Source: Miscanthus floridulus (lineage: Eukaryota; Streptophyta; Magnoliopsida; Poales; Poaceae). Taken from it: a stretch of 64,000 bases of DNA. Under the pieces are notes generated by a model. It worked only from the letters and a program-made list of their open reading frames with translations, was not told where the DNA came from and ran no database searches. Below, in pieces: positions 34,117-44,843 of this stretch (position 1 is its first letter; every line of letters starts with the position of its first letter). The DNA is taken from contig NC_089581.1 in the NCBI RefSeq assembly GCF_019320115.1, positions 13,301,152 to 13,365,151 of the forward strand, in the 5' to 3' direction. The translations under genes were made by a program, and so were the position numbers.

Positions 34117-34550
34117 ACTTAGGGGGAGCGAGTTTTAGGGGGAGCTAGTTATCTAGTATTAGCTTATTATATACATTTGGAGTTTTATTTGTGTGATACA
34201 CTATTACTTATGCATTCGTGTGTTTACTTTCATGCATACTTTTATTTATATGTGATAGTGCTATCTATGTGGTTGTGATATTTGACATGTGTGACTTTTA
34301 CTCTGCTTTATCTATATGTCATATCACCTGTGTAATGCTCATTTGTTTTTGCTTCCGCATTTACACTTCGAAGCAAATGAGCTTTGTTATTTGTACTCAT
34401 GCTTAATTCATATTCTTTGAGTACATTGTGTTGGCTTGGGTCATATAAGCGTGACTAACTCTTTTGTTCTTATTGACAAAAGCTTATATGAACCAAGCCC
34501 GTCAAAAACCTCACTCCATAACATACTCGAGGTGGTATTGTCATCAATCA
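34117..34550 (+). other. Copia-2 3' untranslated region
   Basis: T-rich, with no coding signal; lies between the third frame and the purine tract. Confidence 0.6.
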
Positions 34551-34566
34551 CCAAAAAAGGGGAGAT
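34551..34566 (+). other. Copia-2 polypurine tract
   Basis: CCAAAAAAGGGGAGAT lies directly before the 3' LTR. It is the expected priming site for plus-strand DNA synthesis. Confidence 0.85.
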
Positions 34567-36142
34567 TGAAAGCATCTAGGCCCCTAATTGGATTTCGGTG
34601 ATTAATGTCAATACAAGATTACTATGACTAACGTGTGTTTTGCAGAAACAATTAAGTTAGGTCATGGTAATGGAGATCGATTGGGCAATCGAGGTTGTCA
34701 TGCCCCTACGATGGAAATCATTTCGGTTTTCAAAGGTTGGACGACAAGGTTAAGGATAACTAGTTCTAAGTGTCGATTGGAGTTGGAGAGACACTTAGAG
34801 TAGTTTAGGACTTTATTTTTTCCTTTGGCCGTACTATGAAGGGGGGTATGAATGGGTAGCTTGACCTAGTTGAGTCCAGTGAGTTAGGTGTGGTGCACAC
34901 TTGTTAAAACTAGCTCTAGGTAGCTCCTATGAATGCCCAAGATCTTTTGGAGCAAACTTCATTCACATATGTTCGGAAGTTGGAAGTGAATGGAGGGTCA
35001 AACACTGACCGGACGCTGGCTCCGGTGCGACCGGACGCTGGCCACAGGGTCCGGTCAGTTCATTTGACCGTGAAGATCAAGTCTGGTGTGACCGGACGCT
35101 GGGAGGTCATGTGACCGGACGCTGAGGGCCAGCGTCCGGTCGACTCCAGTAAGGGTCCAGACTTGGGAAAGAGTGACCGGACGCGTCCGGTCAGTATGAC
35201 CGGACCCTGAGTATCCAGCGTCCGGTCGTTTACAGTAAGCATCCAAGAGCGACCGGACGCGTCCGGTCGGTACTGACCGGACCCTGACAGCGTCCGATCA
35301 TCACTTGAAAACTGGTTCGCGGGTTGAACTGACCGGAGCGTCCGGTCATCACGACTGGAGCGTCCGGTCATCCCGCAGAGGCTCATAACGGTTCGTTTTT
35401 CAGGGTGGCTTATAAATAGAAGCTCCACTTGTGAGTGGAGTATCTTTTGCTCATTCCAACAGCTGAGAAACACGTTTGTGAGTGCCAAGAAGAGCAAGGT
35501 CCTAGTGAGGTGTTTGTGATTTGAGAATCCAAGAGAGTAGCCTCACTAGCAAATCAAGAGTAGCAAAGTGTGCATCCATCTTCTCATTAGGCTTCGCGTG
35601 GTCAAGTGAGAGTTCGTGCTTGTTACTCTTGGTGATCGCCATCACCTAGACGGCTTGGTGGTGATTGGGAGTTTGGTGTTCACCCGGCGGAGCTTGTGGG
35701 TGACCCAACTCAAGTTGTGAGCGGCTTTGGGTGATTCGCCGTGACGGAGTGTCGAAGAATCAACCCGTAGAGAGCACTTGATCCTTGCGCGGATCAAGGG
35801 GGAGCTACACCCTTGCGCGGGTGCTCCAACGAGGACTAGTGGGGAGTGGCGACTCTTCGATACCTTGGCAAAATATCGCCACGTTCCTTTCTCTCTCTAT
35901 TTACTTTGAGCACTTACTTTGAGCATTTACTTTGAGCAATTCAATACTTGTTTTTACTTCCATAAGAATTGCTTGCTAGAGTAAGTTTGGAACTTAGATT
36001 GAGAGGTTGTTGTGCATTAGTTTGATATAAACACTTTTCTAGGCACAAGGGGTTAATTAGGCTATCCATAGGATTTGATTATTGCAAGAAAATTTAGAAT
36101 TAGCCCAATTCACCCCCCCTCTTGGGCATCTTAATCCTTTCA
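34567..36142 (+). repeat. Copia-2 3' LTR
   Basis: 1576 bp, with the same ends as the 5' LTR and about 98% identity by eye. It carries two perfect 18-bp palindromes GACCGGACGCGTCCGGTC (35175-35192, 35251-35268); the second is damaged by one base in the 5' LTR. Confidence 0.95.
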
Positions 36143-36147
36143 GGGAC
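36143..36147. repeat. Copia-2 target-site duplication, right copy
   Basis: GGGAC, equal to 22888-22892. Confidence 0.9.
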
Positions 36148-37032
36148 ATCCTTAGGCCGAATTTTGATTTGATGATACCTAGATCTCAAATCAATCTTGG
36201 AAAAGACTTTTGCTTTAGACAACTGATCAAACACGATATCTATGCGTGGCAGAGGGTACTTATTCTTGATTGTAACTGCATTCAAGGGTCTATAATCTAC
36301 ACACATGCATAGAGATTGATCCTTCTTCTTCACAAAGATAGCTGGGCACCCCCACGGAGATGAACTAGGGCGGATAAGGCCTTTCTTTAGCAGTTCATTC
36401 AACTGGGTCTGAAGTTTGGCTAGTTCATTAGGAGGCATTCTATACGGCCTTCTAGAGATGGGAGCTGTACCAGGAAGCAACTCTATCTTGAATTCTACTT
36501 CTCGATCCAGGGGCAATCCAGGCAAATCATCAGGGAAAACATCTGGAAAGTCACACACGACAAGGATATCTACCAGAGACTTTGCTTGCACTGCATTGGT
36601 TGTGTAAGAAAGATTGATGTCCCTGGGTAACTGTACTAGAAAACCCTCCTGATTGCTAGGATCTCTGAGCATAACTACCCTAGTCGATGTATCGATAAGC
36701 ACTCCATGACGGCTCATCCAGATCATTCCCAATATCACATCAATACCTAGCCCCGGTAAAATTACCAGATCAACCTGATAACTTCGCCCCTCTATCTCAA
36801 ATTGTACATCCCCAACTACTAGCTTGGTTGGGATAATATCACTGGCAGCCCTAATACAATAACCCTCACCCTCAATAGTATATGTTTTCTGCATAAACTT
36901 GGATGCAAATGCTGGACTAATGAAGGAATACAAAGCACCTGAATCAAATAGTACAACTGCGGGGTGTTGGTCAATCAGAAACTTACCGGCAGTCACTACC
37001 TCCCCCGAAGGAATCTCAGTAATGTTAGTGTG
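36143..37032 (-). pseudogene. Gypsy pol, N-terminal portion (protease and start of RT)
   Basis: On the minus strand it contains a retropepsin ([14 protein letters not shown]; the usual DSGAS is DSGAL here), a linker, and the first part of reverse transcriptase ([13 protein letters not shown], then [22 protein letters not shown]). The frame ends at the Copia-2 boundary and resumes at 22892. Everything upstream (gag and the 5' LTR) is lost in the assembly gap. The frame is uninterrupted in this part. Confidence 0.87.
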
Positions 37033-37132
37033 NNNNNNNNNNNNNNNNNNNNNNNNNNNNNNNNNNNNNNNNNNNNNNNNNNNNNNNNNNNNNNNNNNNN
37101 NNNNNNNNNNNNNNNNNNNNNNNNNNNNNNNN
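37033..37132. other. Assembly gap (100 N)
   Basis: Exactly 100 unknown bases, the usual placeholder for a gap of unknown size. The gypsy gag and 5' LTR, the remaining part of Copia-1, and the left end of CACTA-A should all lie here, so the true distance may be tens of kb, or the join may be wrong. Confidence 0.97.
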
Positions 37133-40021
37133 TCAGCTGCTACGTAATGTAGAGACCAGATGTCTTAGTGAAAGATAGCTGAGAAAGCTAGAGAAAATAA
37201 GACAAGATGGCAAAACACTATTGTATAGGAATTGTCCAATAAGCAAACTGGAAGCCGACATCATGCTGTTAGAGTTCAAATCAACAAACGGATTGAGCGA
37301 TAAAGGCTTCGATCAGTTGTTAGGTATAATCAGGAAAATGCTCCCAGAAAAAAATGAGTTGCCAAAAAAGACATACTTGGCCAAGCAAATGATCTGCCCT
37401 ATTGGCCTCGAGGTTGAAAAAATCCACGCGTGTTCCAATGATTGTATATTATACCGTGGAGAAAAATATAAAGACTTGGACAAGTGCCCCAAGTGTGAAG
37501 CTCTACAGCACAAGGAAGGGCCATCAGATGATGGTACCAAGACCAGAGGAGGTCCCACAAAGGTCGTTTGGTATTTCCCTATAGCTCCCTGGGTGCATAG
37601 ACTATTTGCATGTGCAAAGTCAGCCAAGCTGTTGCGCTGGCATGATGAAGAGCGTGAGAAAGATACAATGATGAGGTGCCCTACCGATGGGCATGACTAG
37701 TGGACTATCAATACTATATTCTATAAGGACATCGGTGGAGAGGTAAGGCACCTTTGGTTTGCTTTAAGCATAGATGGGATGAATCCTTTCGACCAAGTTA
37801 GAAGCCATCATAGCACCTGGCCAGTGACGCTCTGTATATACAACCTTCCACCTTGGGTCTGTATGAAGTGATTGTACATCCAGATGCCACTACTGATCCA
37901 AGGGCCAAGACAACCTAGGAATGACATCGATGTGTTTCTAGAACCAGTGATCGATGAACTAGTGGAAATATTTGAAAAGGGTGTGCCGAATATTTGGGAC
38001 GAGTACAAAAAGGAACATGTCATGATCAAGGGAGTACTTATCGCTACAATCATCGACCTGTCAGGTCGAGGTTTGTTGTTTGGAGAGAAGACAAAAGGCT
38101 ATACTAGATGTGTCGAGTGCTTGGATGACACCGATGCGGTAAATCTACCAAATAACTCAAAGATAGTTTATATGGAACACCGTAGGTTTCTACCTAAGGA
38201 TCACCCTTACCGTAGGAACAGAAAAGATTTCAACGGTACTATTGAGAAACGCTTAGCTCCAAAATATCAAGATAGGCCTGTGATACTTTGAGAACTCAAC
38301 AAACTGGAGGTTGTCCTTGGGAAGGGGGACAATGCAGTAGCAGCGCCTGATGGGAGCATTTGGAAGAAAAAATTGATTTTCTAGAAACTACCTTACTGGT
38401 CATTTCTGAGTGTACGCCATTGTCTTGATCCCGTGCACATCACTAAAAACGTGTGCGCTAACACTCTTAACACCTTGATGGACATCGAGGGGACATCAAA
38501 GGATTCACTAGCCACATGCCTAGACATGCAACACTTGGGAATCAGGAAGGAGCTGCATCCCGTGGAGCTAGAGAATGGCTAGTTCGAACTTTCGATTACG
38601 TCATGGACATTGAAGAAGGAAGAAAAGCATGCGCTTATTTCTTTCTAAAATGAACTTAAAGTCCCAACAGGCAACTGTGCGAACCCAAAGAGGCTAGTGA
38701 ACATGAGAGAACTCAAGTTCAACTATGGCCCTATGAAGGCCCATGACTGTCATGTCATTATGACTCAGCTGCTCCCTATTGCCCTACGTGGTATCCTCCC
38801 CCCAAAGGTCTACGCCTCAATCATAAAGCTTTGCTCGTTCTTCAACATGATCTCAAAAAAGGTCATTGATGTATCCATGCTAGAGCAGCTACAGCGGGAC
38901 ATAGCCAAAACTCTCATTAGGCTTGAGATGTATTTCTCGCCGACTTACTTTGATATCTCATTGCATCTGCTTATTCATCTTGTTGACCAAATTAGAGCCC
39001 TTGGCCCAATGTACCTGCATTAGATGTTTCCTTTTGAAAGATTGATGAAAGTTTTTAGGAGGTATGTTAGGAACAGATTCAGGCCAGAATTGGGCATGGT
39101 TGAAGGATGGTCAACAGAGGAGGCCATTGAGTTCTGCACATATTATCTGGACATCAAAAGGGTCGAAGTTCTAGAATCTCGTCATGAGGGAAAACTACGT
39201 GGCAAAGGAATGATCATGGAGAAATCTATTATAGTAGATGACCCTATTTATTTCAGACAGGCACAGTTCGCTGTTCTTCAACAAGTCGAGGGTGTGATGC
39301 CATACATTGACAAGCACAGGCAATCGCTGCAAACTCTGTATCTGAGCAGGTCACAAGCTTGGCTGAATAAAAATATAAGGAGGAATTTGTCAGCTGGTTG
39401 CGACGTCGCTTGCTTGGAATAAAGTTGGGTAATCAACTGGATACCTTAGCCAAGGGGCCTTCAAGTACATATCTTAAATACCAAGAGTATGAGATCAATG
39501 GATTCACATTTTACACAAAAAAGCAAGATGGAAAGAGCACATACCAAAATTATGGTGTTCGTTTTGATGCTCATGACGAAAACGACAACGTGCAGGCGAC
39601 ATACTATGGTTTCATAGAGGAGATATGGGAGCTAGCCTATGGTCCATTGAAGGCAGCTCTTTTTCACTGCCAGTGGGTCCGGCTCAAGGAAATCAACACT
39701 GACAGCAAAGGGTTTACTACCGTTGATCTCACTAAGACCGCATACAGAGATGACCCCTTCATCCTTTCAAGAGATGTTATGCAAGTCTTCTATGCAAGGG
39801 ACAACAAGACAAAAGAAAGGCTAAAAGTAGTCCTAGAAGAGAAAAGGAAGATTGTCGGTGTCAATGGAGTGATGGACGAAGAAGACTACATGGGCTATCA
39901 GGAAATCCATTCATTCGGGGCAAACATATCCCTACCTATCCTTCAAGAGGGTAATGAACCTGCTTATATACGAATTGATCACAATGAGGCCATCATTGTT
40001 GATGCACCTAAAGATAGTTAG
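37133..40021 (+). pseudogene. CACTA-A TNP2-type transposase, broken
   Basis: One frame to about 39420 carries the TNP2 N-terminal zinc-ribbon block (CPIGLEVEKIHACSNDCILYRG, then DKCPKCEA), the Transposase_21 region (SIDGMNPFD, STWPVTLCIYNLPPW, IQGPRQPRNDIDVFLEP, VKGY-type TRCVECLDDT; 37690-38290) and the DUF4218 domain (KAHDCHVIMTQLLPIALRGILP; 38730-39110). A shifted frame (39398-40021) holds DUF4216 (EYEINGFTFYTKKQDGKSTYQNYGVRF). In-frame stops include TAG 37698, TGA 37869, TGA 38289, TAG about 38382, TAG about 38580, TAA about 38646 and TAG about 39021. It would cut the element ends and insert them. It is non-functional as written, although introns could explain one break. Confidence 0.87.
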
Positions 40022-40305
40022 ATTACTGTTAACTATGTAATCATTATGCACACGTTGTATCAGTAATTTGCACTGGATATTTAATTTATATTTTGTGCAC
40101 ATCTCTACAATTTAGTTATTGACTATGTAAGCAAATATTAAGATGATGTTCATGAACACTATTATTTGATAATTATAGACCATTAATTAATTATCATAGA
40201 ATTAAATCATCAAGACACAAATTTTTGTGTTATTTTAGAATATAAACTAACTGCATTATTTCTATTAATAAATAAATAAAGAAAAGTAAACTAACTGAAC
40301 TCTCT

Positions 40306-40374
40306 ATCCTAGCTCAACGGTTAAGGCCACGCACTCTGTTCTCTGAGACCCGCGCTCGAATCCTAGGCGGGACA
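40306..40374 (+). repeat. tRNA-like module 1
   Basis: The A-box-like TAGCTCAACGG (40310-40320) is followed about 35 bases later by the B-box-like GCTCGAATC. The overall look (AACGGTTAAGGCC ... CGAATCC) is that of a diverged tRNA or tRNA-derived SINE head. No full cloverleaf was confirmed. Confidence 0.45.
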
Positions 40375-40459
40375 AACTTTTTTTATTTTGCATTTATTAT
40401 TTAGTAGTGCATTACGATAGGATAAAAGAAAAAAATAAAACCATTCTAACCGAACTCCT

Positions 40460-40529
40460 TATCCTAACTCAGCGGTTAAGGCCGCGCACTTTTGACCCCG
40501 CGACTCATGCTCAAATCTCAGGCGAGCCA
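40460..40529 (+). repeat. tRNA-like module 2
   Basis: Diverged tandem copy of module 1 (CTCAGCGGTTAAGGCC ... GCTCAAATCTC), offset about 155 bp. Confidence 0.4.
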
Positions 40530-40569
40530 AATTTTTTTATATTTTTTATAAAAAGGCTGCGATGGTAGG

Positions 40570-40760
40570 CTCCAAACCGACAGTGTTTTTTTGTATTTTT
40601 TTTACTAAAAGATGGCGGCATGGCCCTTCACTGCCGGTTTTGGTTTTAAAACCGGTAGTGATAGCTTCTATCATAGTCGGTTGCTCAAACCGACATAGAA
40701 GGCTCAATTCATAGTCGGTTTTTAAACTAAAACCGATAGTGATGTGTAGATGCTCCTCAC
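40570..40760. repeat. CACTA-type subterminal array, internal copy 1
   Basis: Several inverted pairs of the CACTGCCGGTTTT / AAAACCGGTAGTG type, in the same family as the right-end array at 50590-50950. Confidence 0.75.
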
Positions 40761-41600
40761 ATACTAACAGTGCTCCCATGACCACAACAGTTGGAACACT
40801 ACTTCCACCTACCCCGACAACTTTAGTTCAGAAATAAAAATGTACCACGACTGCTAGCCCCTATAAAATGGTCCTCGATAAGGAGCTAGCCTCTCCATGC
40901 ATGTTGGTTTTAGCCAGGCCTTATTAGCCATGATACAATGTTTTCTTCTCACAACAAACCACATATATCATTATGCATCGTAGTCCACCAAAATGGTGCA
41001 CACATGACGTACTAGAAGAATGCTACTGAAGATAGAGCAACACTAAAGATTAGAAATGCCACGAGGTTCACAGAGCCATCCGTTGTGGTGCGCTCTGGAC
41101 TGTATGTCTAGAGAGACCTGGTGTGCTCTCGGCAATTTCCTGTCCTGGAGCAGCATTGGTTCATCGGTGCGATGTCGAGCTGAATCTGATGTGCTCTGGA
41201 CTGTACCGAGAAAAAGGCCATGTACAGCAGAGGCATGGATTCATCGATGACACCTTATCATCTCCAACCGGTATAGCTCATAGACCACCTCGGTGCTGTT
41301 GTTTGACCCTAGTTGGTACTAGAAGAATACTACTAAGGTGGTTAAATTATAATGTGTTGATACACATTGATGGTAACATTGACCAGTACGCAAATAGGTC
41401 TTTGTTATCATATATGGAATTTTAGTGTAAGATCTTTGTTATCGTATATGTAACTTATTTCTAATTTTTTATAATTTTTTGATGTATTTCATTACTATCT
41501 AAATAAATATATTGTTGTTGTTAAAACTTTTCCACTATAGTATCTAAATAAATATATCTTTTACATGTATGCACCTTCACTGTTGATTCTATTTATGATA
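40761..41600. other. Non-coding CACTA-A interior
   Basis: No family-supported coding. Frames at 41056-41425 contain an internally repeated 'tgtgctctggactgta' tract but no recognisable domain. Confidence 0.4.
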
Positions 41601-41608
41601 GTAATTTT

Positions 41609-41663
41609 CACTGTCGGTTCTATTTAAAAACAGGCAGTGATGTCCATGCCCCCTATATAAAAC
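41609..41663 (+). promoter_or_regulatory. Palindrome plus TATA box, presumed promoter
   Basis: One subterminal-type palindrome (CACTGTCGG...CAGGCAGTG, 41609-41639) is followed 13 bases later by CTATATAAAAC (41653-41663). About 110 bases on lies the ATG of the next gene model. Confidence 0.6.
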
Positions 41664-41773
41664 AATCTGTTGGCCACATACATCTATCCCACCCACCCAT
41701 GAACTCTCTCAGTCTCATTTCTTATGTTTCACTCTCACTTCTCAAGATATCCACTCTCTCTATGTGATTTCAT

Positions 41774-42997
41774 TATGGCTCCTGTATTTTTTAATGGTAT
41801 TGATATGTTGTCTTCTCCAATATTCTATCTATATTCATTTGATCTATATTTATATTCATGTTTCTTTACATTCTATATTTATATATATTCTTATTCCTTG
41901 TATTCGATCCATATTTAATTATGTTGCCATATTTTACTTAGAAGAATTTTTTGTGCATATATTTTATGTTCATATTTTTTGTATTTTATCGATCAGGTGG
42001 TATGAACAACAGACCTCCCCCACCATAAGAACTAGGTTTCCACCCTGGCGATGAGTCATTCGCTCTTAATGTGGCCATTCCACGGTTCCCTATTCTAGCT
42101 ATTGTATGAAATATTTTCCAACATCTTTTGTTTTTTATGCTAACAAATAAGTGTAATTAGTTTAATATCATTGTTGCATGCATATATGTCGCAGACAATA
42201 TCCCTAATAGATTGGCTATGAACAACACTTAGATGGTTCTTTATCTCGAACATCGTAGAGAACACGACATCTAATACAAGTGGTCGGCTATGGACATGTG
42301 AACTTAGTTTTTCCATCCTTGTGAGGGGTTCAAATCATCAGAACCATATCCACAGGACGGGAATACAGAGCCTGGATGTGATAAGTGCCCAATTAAGTGC
42401 CATGCGCATATATTTAGAGGCACTTCGATGTATTTGCTATGATGTGCATGATTTCTCGTACTTCAAGGCACTTGCTTTGAATGCTGGTGACATCCCCGTC
42501 CCGTAAGCAAGCGAATGGTTTACGAGCTACAACCATACGGATGTGGTAAAATGGTCACTTATACCTGAGTCATGGTTATTTATTATTTATTATTATAATA
42601 ATATTCTCTAATTTTTTTTCTTTTTCTCTGCATGTAGATTGCGCTCTAGGACCTTACCTATGCTGCATGTGGCTTGTGGGACGTTCTAGACCAAGCTACG
42701 AAGCAACTTGGGTATGATTGGAACTTCTGCAATGGAAACCTCGGCCAGCTCACTGTAGAAGGACGCCAGTACTGCATAAGGATTACTAATAGAGACAGTG
42801 GTCGTTCAGTAGATTACATCTATAGCCGACTATTCTTTTGGTATTGTGAGGCCCGAGAGAGTCCACTCATACGGGTATTGGACTTTATCCATACAAACGG
42901 ATACATAATCCGTGACATCAATTACCATATATGGCTACAGAGGCATGTTAGTTTGCGTAGCCTGATCGATCCTGGCAGTGATTTCGATAGTAATTAA
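41774..42997 (+). CDS. Unrecognised multi-exon gene inside CACTA-A
   Basis: The proposed exons are ATG near 41774 to about 41795 (MAPVFFN; then GT), 41999-42105 (GGMNNRPPPP, then FHPGDESFALNVAIPRFPI), 42196-42503 (ending FSYFKALALNAGDIPVP), and about 42640-42997 (DLTYAACGLWDVLDQATKQ through to TAA at 42995). The exons sit between plausible GT and AG sites and the last one is open for over 100 codons. In-frame stops occur in exon 2 (a TAA after PPPP), in exon 3 and near the start of exon 4 (TAG), so this copy is probably dead. I do not recognise the family. The style (acidic/aromatic, about 270 residues) suggests a soluble protein. It may be a captured host gene or an accessory gene of this CACTA family. 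Confidence 0.45.
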
Positions 42998-43120
42998 TGT
43001 TTATTTAGCTAGGTTTTCAAGGTCATAGTTTAATTGGGTTATAATTTTAATATGTACGGCTTTGTGTGTTTAATTATTGGCATGCATGTAATTCGTGTAA
43101 CATTTGTTGGGCAACTAGAA
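42998..43120 (+). other. 3' flank of the unrecognised gene
   Basis: AT-rich, non-coding. Confidence 0.4.
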
Positions 43121-43121
43121 A

Positions 43122-43555
43122 TATGCATTCCAGTGTCGTATTGGTCTCAAAATTATTCTTAGGCTTGCACGTGCCATATGTGAAGGAAACACCAAGTTCG
43201 AGATTTTTCGGAGATGGTTTGTTACTTTCTGAGGTTTAATTGAATTTCCGCGCGACGACATCGATTAATTAAAGGTTGAATTGAGTCTATCCACAAAAAG
43301 ATCTAGAATGATGCCAAACTTTTATACAGTCTTTAATATGCCCTAGGGATAAGAATTTTATGGAGGTGGATGAAAAAATCTATTAGGTCCAAGATGAAAT
43401 TCACCCTCTTTTGTCTCATTCAGCATACAGAAAAATATAATAAATAAAAAACTGATCAGAAAAAACTAAGATCCTGAGTGGGGTCTTAATTTGGGTGTAC
43501 GTGCTTGCCAAAAAAATTCAAGTTATTTCGACATAGGCGTAGTATACATGCTTCA
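43122..43555 (+). repeat. About 430-bp direct repeat, copy 1
   Basis: Non-coding. Copy 2 is at 43625-44055. Shared tracts include 'cttgcacgtgcca', 'tttccgcgcgacg' and 'aattttatggaggtg'. Identity is roughly 80-85% by eye. Confidence 0.85.
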
Positions 43556-43624
43556 CAAAGGTACATGCGCATTTTCATCGAACCATGACTATACACATAG
43601 GCTATCAAGGTTTCAGTGGTTCAT

Positions 43625-44055
43625 ACGCATTCTGGTGTCGTATTGGTATCAAACTTTTTCTTAGGCTTGCACGTGCCACGTGTGAAGGAAACACCTAGTT
43701 TGGAATTTTTCAAAAATGATTTGCTACTTTATAATGTTTAATTGAATTTCCGCGCGACGGCACCGATTAATTATATGTTGAACTGAGTCACCCACAAAAA
43801 AATCTGGAATAGTGCCAAACTTTTACATAGGCTCTAATGTACCCTAGGGATAATAATTTTATGGAGGTGTATAAAAAATCTGTTGGGTCCAAAATGAAAT
43901 TCACCCTCTCTTGTCGCATTCAGCATACAAAAAAATATAATAAATTAAAAAGCTGATCAGAAAAATCTAAGATCCTACGTGGGGTCTTACTTTGGGTATA
44001 CAAGCTTGCCAAAAAAATTTCAAACTATTTCGATATAAGAATACATATGCTTCTA
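43625..44055 (+). repeat. About 430-bp direct repeat, copy 2
   Basis: Partner of 43122-43555 with a spacing of about 500 bp; an old tandem duplication. Confidence 0.85.
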
Positions 44056-44213
44056 TTTATTCAGTATATAATTTTTTAATATATATAAACATCACTGTCG
44101 GTTTGAAAAAAATTGGCATTGATGAGAATAAACCGACAGTGATACTGGTTATCACTGTCAGTTTATTTTAAAAACTGGCAGTGATATATAAAAAAATTAA
44201 AAAATTATGCCAG

Positions 44214-44276
44214 CCCTCGAGTTCGAGCGCGGGTCTCGGGCTATAGAGTTCAGAGACTTAACCGCTGCGCTAGTAT
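44214..44276 (-). repeat. tRNA-like module 3
   Basis: On the minus strand: TAGCGCAGCGGTTAAG ... GCGCTCGAACTC. It is related to the modules at 40.3-40.5 kb but inverted. Confidence 0.45.
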
Positions 44277-44357
44277 AGAATGTGTGCCAAGGGTTATTTA
44301 CTTTTTCCTTTTGACCTTTAGGACATTTAAAAATTATAAAATAGAAAAAAAAATTTA

Positions 44358-44425
44358 GGACGCTTGGGACTCGAACACGGTCTTAGGGGCTAAGTTGAGG
44401 GGTCTTAACCGTTGTGCCTGTAGGA
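44358..44425 (-). repeat. tRNA-like module 4
   Basis: On the minus strand: A-box-like AGGCACAACGG, then a perfect B-box GTTCGAGTC (44368-44376). Confidence 0.45.
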
Positions 44426-44621
44426 AGAGTTCAAAAGAAAACAAAAACTTATCCTACTTAACACCTAAGTTAACACCTAACTGCTACATAACATCACTGT
44501 CAGTTTGGGGAATAACCCGACAGTGATGTACCCCATCATTGTCGGTTTGCAAGCAAAACCGCCAGTGATGAGCTATTTTCCAAAATAAATTAATAATTTA
44601 TAAAATATAACAAAAAGATAT

Positions 44622-44690
44622 GGGCCACCTGGGACTCGAACACGGATCTCGAGGGCTAAGCTGAGGGGTCTTAACCGTTGCACCAGTAAG
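44622..44690 (-). repeat. tRNA-like module 5, with matching A and B boxes
   Basis: On the minus strand: A box TGGTGCAACGG (44675-44685) and B box GTTCGAGTC (44633-44641) both fit the pol III consensus (TRGYNNARNGG, GWTCRANNC) at tRNA-like spacing. No CCA-stem pairing was confirmed. Confidence 0.5.
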
Positions 44691-44843
44691 AGAAGTTCGA
44701 AAGAATACGAAAACTTATCCTACTTAACACCTAACTTAACACCTAATTGCTACAGCACATCACTGCCAGTTTGGGGAGTTACCCGGCAGTGATGTGTCTC
44801 ATCACTATTGGTTTATAAGCAAAACCGATAGTGATGAGCTACT

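Larger units (their letters stand above)
22893..36142 (+). mobile_element. Copia-2, nearly complete Sirevirus-like Ty1/copia element (13.25 kb)
   Basis: It has two LTRs (22893-24467 and 34567-36142) with TGAAAG...CTTTCA ends, a Met-type primer site, an intact gag frame, an intact pol frame, a long third frame and a purine tract, and is flanked by GGGAC target duplications. Side-by-side reading of the LTRs gives about 34 substitutions in 1575 bp, nearly all transitions (about 2%), so insertion was recent, probably under 1 million years at the usual grass rate. It interrupts the gypsy reverse transcriptase in a codon-exact way. It is the best candidate in the window for a recently mobile element. 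Confidence 0.93.
40022..40545 (+). other. CACTA-A 3' flank of TNP2 with two tRNA-like modules
   Basis: AT-rich, with a tandem pair of tRNA-like modules about 155 bp apart (separate entries) and no coding. Confidence 0.5.
44090..44838. repeat. CACTA-type subterminal array, internal copy 2, with a 267-bp tandem unit
   Basis: CACTGTCGGTTT / AAACCGACAGTG pairs occur at 44092-44185, 44487-44570 and 44757-44833. The last two lie in a 267-bp tandem duplication that also contains a tRNA-like module and the tract 'aacttatcctacttaacacc' (44446 and 44713). Confidence 0.8.

Noticed and set aside
41056..41425. Plus-strand frames inside CACTA-A
   Set aside because: Internally repeated DNA without conserved residues; no splice context.
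40306..44690. Functional tRNA genes
   Set aside because: Box motifs are present but I could not assemble a full cloverleaf, and copies sit in a decayed transposon.
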